Source: Cordia subcordata
Taxonomy: Eukaryota; Streptophyta; Magnoliopsida; Boraginales; Cordiaceae
Direction of reading: 5' to 3'
Length of the DNA: 64,000 bases
Assembly: GCA_028554755.1 (NCBI GenBank)
Contig: JAPTOF010000014.1
Location: forward strand, 8,866,001 to 8,930,000
Shown here: positions 56,093-64,000 of the stretch, one piece after another
Layout: each line of letters opens with the position of its first letter
Numbering within the stretch: position 1 is the first letter of the stretch
Position numbers and translations under genes: made by a program
The notes under the pieces: generated by a model
The model's database searches: none
The model's input: the letters and a program-made list of their open reading frames with translations, nothing else
What the model was told of the DNA's origin: nothing

Positions 56093-57062
56093 TTATATTA
56101 TCAGTTTCTTCTTCTAATTGATTTTCTTCAAAATGATTATTTGCTTCAGTATAATCTGTAAATCTTACTGAAAGTCTTCCTTGATTGTTTCTATACCACA
56201 TACTTTCTTGAGGTGTATAAATAGTTCTAGATGTATTGTTTAAAATATTATTTATTTGCCATTCTTGACCCGCATTTTCTAAAGCGTCTATTTTGTATGG
56301 TGGTAAAAGTTTTATTCCTTTATTTGTAATAAATTTTGCTGTATCTTGTATTTGAAATTTAAACCTAACTTGACTACTTTGTGTTATTTTACCTATAAAT
56401 GAAGTACATACTAATAGATTTTTTCCTTCTATTAATGTTTCATAACCCTTAGTCATAATTTTTACTTTTAAATGTTTTATAAAATCTCTAATATTTAATA
56501 CATAATCTGGAGCACAATAAAATAATCCTCCATTATCATTCATTTCTACTTCTATAGCTCCTACAATTGCTTGTTCACTATTAAATCTATCATCTACTAA
56601 AGCTATAAATACTTTTGCACCTATATCTTTTCCAGTTAAACCTTTTATTCCTATTACTACTAATCCTAAATGTGTTAAATTAAAATTTCCCCTTATAATT
56701 GCTTCTTGACTTTCTGGATTAATTAAACTTATGCTTATTACATCTTGTCCTACATATCTATTTTGTGTTTCTCTATAATGCATTAATAATCTAGATTGAT
56801 TTAAATTAGAATTTTGATCATATAAATTTTGTGGTTGAATATAATTTAATCTATTTTGTCTGAAATTTGTTATTTCTCTATCTATATCAATTACTTGATC
56901 TAAAGTTAATTGTGTTTGTCTATTTCTTGAAATTAAATTCCTAAACCTATTACTTATAGTTCCTTCATTAATTCTTCTAATTTCTGTAGCTAAACCTTCT
57001 GTGCGTTGTCTATCCTCTTCTAAACCTATACCTACTGTTCTACTATTGTTTTTTCGGATCAT
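56085..57062 (-). CDS. Pararetrovirus: movement protein (30K superfamily), open
   Basis: 325 codons, uninterrupted. A central hydrophobic-strand region with HLGLVVIGIKGLTGKD and FIALVDDRF matches the 30K-type movement domain of caulimovirids, including the conserved Asp-rich segment. The N-terminus is basic and polar, the C-terminus acidic. In living relatives it dilates plasmodesmata for cell-to-cell spread; here it is an integrated copy with no evidence of expression. It overlaps the next frame by 8 bases. Confidence 0.78.
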   Translation of the reverse strand: MIRKNNSRTVGIGLEEDRQRTEGLATEIRRINEGTISNRFRNLISRNRQTQLTLDQVIDIDREITNFRQNRLNYIQPQNLYDQNSNLNQSRLLMHYRETQNRYVGQDVISISLINPESQEAIIRGNFNLTHLGLVVIGIKGLTGKDIGAKVFIALVDDRFNSEQAIVGAIEVEMNDNGGLFYCAPDYVLNIRDFIKHLKVKIMTKGYETLIEGKNLLVCTSFIGKITQSSQVRFKFQIQDTAKFITNKGIKLLPPYKIDALENAGQEWQINNILNNTSRTIYTPQESMWYRNNQGRLSVRFTDYTEANNHFEENQLEEETDNINE

Positions 57063-57857
57063 GAATTAAAAATTTGTATTCTTTGTGAGTTTCTAAGTTT
57101 TTCTTTCCTAAATTTAATTTACTTATTTGATTGGATAATTTATCTATATCTTTTTCTAATCTATATTTATTATCCTGTTTTATTTTTTCGTTATCTAACC
57201 AAGTTATTTCTTTTCTATTTTTTCTAATTTATTAAAAAGTTTTATTTGTAATATGATTATAACATTATTTTGTTTTATTATTGTCTGTTCTGCAGGTGTT
57301 CCTGTTTTTGTCATGGTTAATCCTTCTGCTGGACTTAAAAATTGTTCACTATATTTAATAGCTTCTTTATAATTTATATTATTATAATCATCTATTGTAT
57401 TCATTATCTAAATTCTAGACCTTGTAATTTATAGAATTGTTTTAAATTGTAATCCATTTCTTTTATTTGATGTTTTAATTGTTCTATGTCAATTTGTAAT
57501 CTTTTAGCTTTACTGATTATTAACTCTACATCCTTTTTTAATTCTAAAGTTTGTTGATTTGATATTTCTTCTATTTTACGTTTATTTTTTAATTTACTAT
57601 TATTTTGTTTTTTTATACAATCTAGATTTTCTCTAATAGTTTTAATTTCTTTTCCTATATAATCTTTTTTATCAATATTCATATAAATTATCCACATTAG
57701 CTTCATATATACTATCACCTTCATAACTACTTAAACTACATGGACTACTAGGTACTAAAGGAATAGATTCCATTTCATCTTCTAAACTTAAATTATCTAA
57801 TTGTCTATTCAAATTATCTATTTCATTATTAATGTCTTGATTATCATTAGTATATAT
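57045..57857 (-). pseudogene. Pararetrovirus: small upstream frames, partly broken
   Basis: Three short frames in relay. The first, truncated by the microsatellite, runs about 57857-57672 and is acidic (LDNLSLEDEMESIPLVPSS). The second, 57681-57404 (92 codons), is coiled-coil-like and Lys/Glu-rich, and overlaps the first by 10 bases. The third, 57404-57204, starts at a TAATG overlap and contains LSPAEGLTMTKTGTPAEQ and KQNNVII motifs. A further coiled-coil stretch in another frame (about 57230-57045) suggests a frameshift in the third. They are likely virion-associated or transmission-type accessory proteins of a caulimovirid, but the assignment is loose. Confidence 0.55.
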
Positions 57858-57913
57858 ACATATATATATATGCATATAGATATATACACGCATATATATA
57901 TATACATATAGAT

Positions 57914-57974
<61 letters not shown>

Positions 57975-58032
57975 ATATGTGTGTGTATATCTATATATGT
58001 ATATGTATTGTGTGTGTATATATATATATGAG
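57850..58032. repeat. TA/CA microsatellite at the viral boundary
   Basis: Runs of TATATA and CACACA (notably 57914-57940) separate the viral frames from the mitochondria-like block. Low-complexity Tyr/Ile/Cys-rich open frames across it are artefacts. Endogenous caulimovirids are often reported next to TA-rich microsatellites. Confidence 0.9.
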
Positions 58033-58835
58033 ACAAGGAAGCCTGGCTTGAAAGAGTCAACGGAGCAATGGATTATTCCCGTTACTTTATTAATAATAAA
58101 TAATGATGACCACAATAGCATGGCCTTGTTCAATAGGAGGCTTGACTAGCAATGAATGACTTTGAGAAAGAAAGAGGGGCGCCCTAGTTGCAATTAAAAA
58201 AAAGCGCTAATGAGCAATAAAGGCCCTCTTACTACAGATAGGACGCTCTGGTGGCTCCATACGGATTAAATCTGCTTCTGGAGTCGATTTCTTTGTTTTT
58301 TATTTTTATTTTTTTTGAGTAGAACTTTTTTTTTGCGCTCTCAGAAGGAGCAAGGAGAAATCCTTTCCCCGCTGTAACCCACCCTTACCTAAGCAGTTGG
58401 CTTGCTTCTTAAGATAATAAGTCCTATGCCTAGTAAGTGCAATCAGTTTGTCTTTTACGTATCCATTCAAGCCTTTCAATATCTCGTTTGGCCCGATCTT
58501 CTATCGTACTCTTCTCTATTGAGAAAGGGCCTCTCGCCACTGCCTGGGGCTTAGCACAGAACTTTTATAACCTGCTGGATCAACTAGAACTGAGACGGAA
58601 GCCTTGAGTCTAAAAACCTCATAAACTCCTTTTTCTAGTCATGCTGCTTAAACTCGCTCTCTAGGATCTATGTTTAATCATAGTTGAGGAATTTCTACCA
58701 AACCAACACTCTTTGATTTGATCTAAGCGAAGCGAGCCTAGAGTAGCAGCCTCTTACATGTTTTCAAGCCCCTTTGATATGTTATTTGTCAAGCGCTAGC
58801 GCCCTCTACTGCTGACTTATCATGTTCTTCTTTGA
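58033..58835. other. Probable mitochondrial insert (NUMT)
   Basis: Base composition jumps to near 45% GC. Phrases such as AAAGAGTCAACGGAGCAATG, AGTCCTATGCCTAGTAAGTG, TAAGCGAAGCGAGCC and TCAAGCGCTAGCGCCC are of the kind found in angiosperm mitochondrial intergenic DNA. No mitochondrial gene is recognised. The call rests on memory of style, not an alignment. Confidence 0.5.
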
Positions 58836-59049
58836 CTTGATGTCTTAATAATTATAATTAATACATACATATTTGGGTCATGATCATAGTTAATTAATGG
58901 TTAACTTTAACCTTAGCTAGCTTTCTTGTTACATAGAATTTTTTTTAAAATTTTTTCGCTTTTCATTTTTAATTCATATATGATCATTTATTGTTAGTAA
59001 TATTTCCGCAAATTAAGAAATGGCTTTTGGTTCTTGTTCAATAATAAAA

Positions 59050-59228
59050 TTTCTGGATACCAGCAAGAGAGCTTCAAATTTTGTTTTGAGATGAACCAAA
59101 TCATTGGAGCTGGGAATTCCGAGCTCTTTTTAGGTAACGTGTTTCCTATTTTACGTGATGATGTGCATATTTTTTTTTTCCTTTTTTTATATAGATAACT
59201 AAGTGATTTCATCCCCAAAAAAAAAAGG

Positions 59229-59263
<35 letters not shown>

Positions 59264-59665
59264 CGTGTAATATACATATATAATGATGTCCATGTTGTTT
59301 ATTTTTTGTGTGCAGAGACTCGGTGGCAAAGCTTGAGAACGACATTGTATTGGAGATTGTGGGGAAGATAGACCCAACCACGACACCGCTTGCATTTGGT
59401 GCGTTTTTGGTGTTCAAACTCTCGCAGAGAATCACAAAAATATCGACCAAGTGCTCGGTTACACTGGACCGGCTGGGACCCCTAATAAGGACCAAATTGT
59501 TTCCCTCGTTAACGCATTTGTCAGCCTGACGGATGGTTTGAAGTTAAGCTTGGAGATGCCAATATTCCAAAAGTTGGTGTGGGTGAGTTGGGTTAGCTTC
59601 AGGCACAAGTGGTGGGAATAGATCATATGAAACCCAAATCTGGTCTCATTGTGAGGAGTATTGAA
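59050..59665 (+). pseudogene. PP2-like lectin pseudogene
   Basis: First-exon remnant about 59053-59140 (the start codon region is altered, then TGGATACCAGCAAGAGAGCT is conserved). A short intron ends in GTGTGCAG at 59315, and the second-exon remnant is 59316-59660. Disabling changes: loss of the ATG context and a frame change in exon 1, a frame change after FLVFKL (near 59420), a deletion of about nine bases near 59551 relative to 36.39 kb, and a TAG near 59598. About 85% identical to 35316-36533. The intron lacks the solo LTR, so the pseudogene separated before that insertion. Confidence 0.88.
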
Positions 59666-59745
59666 ATGAATCTAAAAGTTCAAAAGATTTGGTACCATGA
59701 GATAGTTTAAAATTAAAGGTTACCATCAACTATATTTATCTATAT

Positions 59746-60057
59746 TGATTATGGCTCGTATTCTTAGACAATCAGAATAATAAATTGTCTTATTAACTTA
59801 TTATCATAATAGTACATAATTAATATGTTGTCTTATTTTGGTAGTATACTGTTTAGGAAATTTGTATACTATAAATAGAGACTAGCACATTGTATTATGT
59901 GTGGGAGAGAGACCAAAATAAGGAGCCTTGTAATATTCGCGATCAATAGTGGAATTGTTCTTTGTTGCATGTGGACAAAGCTTTACGGCTGAACCACGGA
60001 ATTCTCTTGCATCCTTTTCTTATCTTGTTCTTTGTGTTTATATATTTTTTCTTAACA
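59746..60057 (+). mobile_element. Copia 5' LTR
   Basis: Starts TGATTATGGCTCG exactly where similarity of the flank to 33.9 kb ends, and finishes TTAACA three bases before the primer-binding site. A TATA-like ACTATAAATAGAG lies near 59869-59881. The 3' LTR is outside the window. Confidence 0.75.
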
Positions 60058-63000
60058 AACTGGTATCTAGAGTTGAGATTCTATTTTTCTGCGAGAGATA
60101 AAATTAAAACTCACCAAAATTGAGACCAAATAAAGTTAAAACCAAATAGAGCCTTAATTTTGAAACCATTTTGAAACCTTTGATAACAACCAAAAAACAG
60201 CATTAACGAAATGCATTCGAGCTTTCTTGGATTTCTCCATCAAAGTCGCTAGATCAATGGAACTTGGTACTGCTGTGTTCATTGTCGAACAAGGAAGCTA
60301 GCGGTAGCTTTCAAATCGTGATTGGTGGCTGATATCAACGCCAGCAAAGAGCTTGGAATCGTGAAGTTTAAAGTTGACCATGGTGGTACTTCTTGAGCTT
60401 GGGTTGGTGTTTTGACGGTGAAGGCAAGGAACAGTGGCGGCTCTTCTGGTGAAGTCAGCCTCCACGAGGTGGCTAGAGGAGCAAGTTGCCATTAGAGAAC
60501 CCTCGACGCTCGCCGTGATTGGTGGTGACGATAGAGGCGTTAGTTTGGGCGGCACAGATCTGATCGACGTGAGGCGAGGAGTCTTTTAGCGGGGGTAGCG
60601 CAAGATTTCGTTGCCTGGATTGTGTGCTAGCATCGGGCGAGTTATCCTTTAGTTTGGGTTCAAGTCAGGTGAAGAAGACACTCGCGAGTCTCCTAGGTTG
60701 CTCCACCAAATCAAGTTTGTTTGGTTGTGTAGGTAGTTATTTAATTTTGGGCAATTGGGTATAGGGATCGGATTTGGGTTGGTAAAGTAGTAGGTCGGAT
60801 AGCTTGGGTTAGGCTTGAGTTCTTAGGTGTTGGGTTTTGGGTCTTAGGGCTTTTCAAATTATTTTTTGTTTAAGTTTGGTTGAGTCAAAAAGTAAAAAGA
60901 AAAATATTTTTGGGTTAGACTTCTGTTTCAAGACCAAAGAAAAAAAATAATTATTTCCTCTTGTGCCTTGCTGTTTGAGTCTAGTAATACCAAAAAAAAA
61001 GGGGGAAAAAAAAGACCAGTTGACCAGTGCTAACCAGGCGTTGACCAAATTGGCCAAGGGTTATCGAGATTTGACTCTAATCGTTGACTGTTGATCGAGG
61101 TTGACCAAGTTTGACCAGAGCCTTACTCCACGTTTTTCGGTGTGCTAAGTCTGTTTTCAGGCTCTGTTTTGCCAGATTCTGCTTTAAAGTACGTGTTTAG
61201 GGACGGTGTTAACTTTGACTATTAGGTTTGACTTTGACCGGCATTGACCAAAGTTGACCGGCAGTGTTTCTAAGGTTTTCTCGACGTGTAGAATTCTTTT
61301 TTGTGGTCCGTTGTGCCAAATTCTATCTTGAAGTGTGAGTTTTGAGTAAATGAAGATGTCTTCCAAAAGTGGAAAGTTTGAAATTGTAAAGTTTGATGGA
61401 AAAGTGAGTTTCAGTCTATAGAGGATCAGATTCAAAGTATTTATGACAATGCAAGAACTTTGGGAAGTCATTAACGAAGTGAGCTCAGAGGAGACGAAAC
61501 TTGCAGCGAAATAAGAACTTGAAGCTAAAGCCTTAAGTGCAATACACATGTTCGTGACAAATGAACTATTGCTGGAGATTGTTGAGAAGACGACAGCTGT
61601 TGAGGCTTGAAATACTTTGGTGGAATTGCATACATCAAAATCTCTCACGAATCACCTCTACTTGAAGAAGCGATCGTCTCATCTTAGAATGAAAGAAGGT
61701 ACGCCACTAAAACAACACCTTGATGAGTTTACCTCTTGTGTTATTGCCTTGAAGGATGAAGGTGTTAAAATTGATGACAAAAACCAATCTACTATTCTGT
61801 TATGCTCCTTATCGCCTTCGTAAATGAACTTTGTGGACACTATGTTGTACGGGAGGGATAAAATTAGTTTTGAGGATGTGATTGCTTTGCTAAATCGTAA
61901 GATCTTCAAACGCATATTCCGGGACAAAGGAGGAAGTTCATGGGGAGGGTTTAGTAAGTAGAGAGAGATCGGAGAATAGAGGGGATCTTTGGGTAGAAAG
62001 AAAAAGTAAGTCGAGGTCAAAATCAAGAACAAGAAAACAACGCTGTTTCTAGTGTGGTGAGAAGGGTGAAAAAGGGAAAGAAAAAGGTTGATAATTCAGC
62101 AAATGTGGTAGAAAGTACTGACAGTGATGGAGAGAGTTCGAGTAGTACTGGGGATGTTTTGTTTGTGAGTTTGTCATAGTGGCACAATCAATGAATTCTT
62201 GATACAGGTACGACATTCCATAAGCGTTCTACGTGTGACTAGTTCTTTTCTGACGCTAAAAAGAAAGGTAAAGTCTTTTTAGGTAATGACCTCACGTTGA
62301 AGGTGAAGGGAATTGGCATCATCAATATCAAGATGTTTGATAGTATTACAAGATCTCTTAAGTATTGGCATGTACCAAGCTGAAAAAAACTTGATTTCTC
62401 TTGGGTGTTTGGATTCTCTTGGCTACAAATTCCATAATGGTGTTCTTAAAGTGACAAAAGGTTCTATTGTGCTCTTGAAAGGGAACTTGACTGGTGGCCT
62501 ATATGTTCTTCAAGGTAGTATGATTACAGGTGTTGCAACAATTACATCCGAGGAGAGTGATAATGACACCATGCAGTAATGGCATAAGAGGTTGGGCCAT
62601 ATGAGTCAGAGGGGACTGACCGAGCTAAGCAAGAGAGGTTTGCGTTGTAGACAAAGAACGAGAAAGATTGAATTCTGCGAGCATTGTGTCTTTGGAAAGC
62701 ACTTCAAGGTGAAGTTCAGCAAGGGGTAGGAGAATACCAAAGGTACTTTGAATTACATTCATTTTGATCTTTGAGGTCCTAACAAAGTTTCTTCTGAAGA
62801 GTGCTAGGTACTAACTACATCATTTTCATTGATGCATACTCTCAGATGGTGTAAGTATGTTTCTTGAAAACCAAAGATGAGGCATTTCTAACATTTGTCA
62901 AATGGAAGACGTTGATTGAGAATCAAATAGGTAAATAGATTAAGTGTTTTAGGATTGACAATGGGTTGGAATACTGCAACAAAGAGTTTGATGACTTCTG

Positions 63001-64000
63001 CAGAAAACATGGCATTATGAGACACCGCACATTTAGGGATACCGTAACAGAATAAAGTTGTAAAATGAATGGATAGAATTCTGATGGAGAGAGCTCTTTG
63101 TATGCTCTCCCATTCTGGTTTGGGTCAAGAATTTTGGGTTGAAGTCATTAAGACGGCGTGTTACTTTGTGAACGGTCTCCATCCACAGATATTGGATTGA
63201 AGACTCCTTTCGAGTTATGGTTTGGTAAGCCTGCTAATTACTCTCAATTGAGGATGTTTGGTTGCTTGCATACGTTCATGTAAAGGATGGCAAGTTGAAG
63301 CTGAGGACAAAGAAATACATATTTCTAGGCTATGCGTCTGAGAGGAAAGGTTATAGATTGTGGTGCACAAATCCAAAGTCTCCAAGTTTCCTCATCAGCA
63401 GGGATGTCAAGTTCAATGAGTTTGCTTCATTAGACTGAAAAAAGGAGAAAATAGTAGCTGGTTTAGACCATGGTGTCAAAGAGTAAGGGGAGGTATTTGC
63501 TGAGATTTCAAAGATTCCATTTAGCAGCAATAGTAGTCCGTTTCAGCTGACTAAGATGCATGATCAAAATGTGTCTAAACAACAGCATAAATATAGCATT
63601 GTCACTGGGTGAGAAAAGAGACAGATTAGAGAGCCTCAAAGGTATAGATACATTGATCTTATTGCTTATGCTTCGACTGTTACTGAACCAATTGAAGGAC
63701 ATTAGCCGAATTAGTACAAAGAGACTATATTTGGGAAAGATTCTACTCAGTAGGTAGGTGCCATGAGTGAGGAGATTGAGTCTCTTTAAAAAAATTAGAC
63801 ATGGGAGCTTGCTGAATTACCTGTAGGACAGCGAGTTGTTGGTTGCAAATGGGTTTACAAGAAAAAGGAAGATATTTCAGGGGTTGAAGGTCCTTGATAC
63901 AAGACGCGTCTGGTGGCAAAAGGCTATACACATAGGGAAGGCGTTGACTTCAACGAAGCATTCTCTCCAGTTGTGAAACACAATTCCATTAGGGTTTTAC
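60058..64000 (+). pseudogene. Decayed Copia gag-pol, cut by the window edge
   Basis: Primer-binding site TGGTATCTAGAG at 60061-60072 (a variant of TGGTATCAGAGC). A leader of about 1.28 kb precedes the gag ATG at 61350. Gag (61350-62030) has FDGKVSF and KSLTNHLYLKK motifs, then a broken zinc knuckle (CGEKGEK near 62050). Protease DTG is at 62201-62209. The integrase zinc domain [13 protein letters not shown]...CEHCVFGKH lies at 62580-62705 and core fragments at 62755-63020 (FDL.GPNK, GLEYCNKEF). The start of reverse transcriptase is at 63790-64000 (GCKWVYKKKE, TRLVAKGYTHREGVDFNE, FSPVVK). Many stops and frame changes; not autonomous. The longest open pieces are 62313-62579 and 61617-61823. Confidence 0.9.
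61019..61263 (+). promoter_or_regulatory. Cluster of eleven W-box motifs in the Copia leader
   Basis: Eleven forward TTGACC/TTGACT hexamers lie in 245 bp (for example GTTGACCAG near 61019, CGTTGACTG near 61083, TTTGACCGG near 61236 and GTTGACCGG near 61254). TTGAC(C/T) is the binding core of WRKY transcription factors. The cluster lies downstream of the LTR, within the transcribed leader before gag. Confidence 0.7.

Noticed and set aside
57818..58133. Minus-strand frame of 153 codons crossing the microsatellite
   Set aside because: Only its last ~60 codons resemble the viral frame; the rest is mitochondria-like DNA and TA/CA repeat.
1..64000. CRISPR arrays, bacterial operons or rRNA genes
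   Set aside because: None seen; the window is plant nuclear DNA and the tandem repeats lack spacer structure.

Overview
The window is nuclear DNA of a flowering plant, probably a eudicot. The evidence is GT-AG introns with long AT-rich intergenic DNA, a plastid-targeted FatB thioesterase, a B56-type PP2A subunit, a phloem-lectin-type (PP2) gene, Copia, LINE, hAT, Mutator and Tourist elements, an endogenous plant pararetrovirus and a probable mitochondrial insert. I cannot name the species.

Layout. 0.13-0.39 kb: a SINE with exact target duplications. 1.8-5.0 kb: intact six-exon FATB gene. 5.3-20 kb: no intact gene; a nest of hAT-like, Mutator-like and Tourist elements, 5'-truncated LINEs with target-site duplications (TSDs), solo LTRs, tandem duplications and microsatellites. 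21.5-25.1 kb: intact two-exon PP2A B' (B56) regulatory subunit gene. 26.8-28.6 kb: an antisense LINE with two later insertions, each with its own TSD. 29.2-32.8 kb: LINE debris carrying a TRIM retrotransposon and a Tourist MITE. 35.3-36.5 kb: intact two-exon PP2-type lectin gene with a solo LTR in its intron. 36.7-38.3 kb: non-coding block Z.

39.8-52.8 kb is a degraded, colinear second copy of the 21.0-38.3 kb interval: truncated PP2A B' pseudogene, second LINE block, second Z block, with the lectin gene missing. It took different insertions, including a Mutator-like element at 48.3-51.8 kb with a nonsense-riddled transposase and a convergent plant-mobile-domain-like remnant. Each copy serves as the empty-site control for insertions in the other.

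53.5-57.9 kb (minus strand) is an endogenous pararetrovirus in which the movement-protein and protease/zinc-finger frames are open, the reverse transcriptase region is missing, and the viroplasmin gene is broken. It abuts a TA/CA microsatellite and a stretch resembling plant mitochondrial DNA (58.0-58.8 kb). 59.05-59.66 kb is a lectin pseudogene. 59.75-64.0 kb is the 5' part of a decayed Copia element with eleven W-box motifs in its leader; it runs off the window.

The three intact host genes (plastid fatty-acid release, PP2A targeting, lectin) form no obvious pathway together. What links the region is segmental duplication followed by layered transposition.
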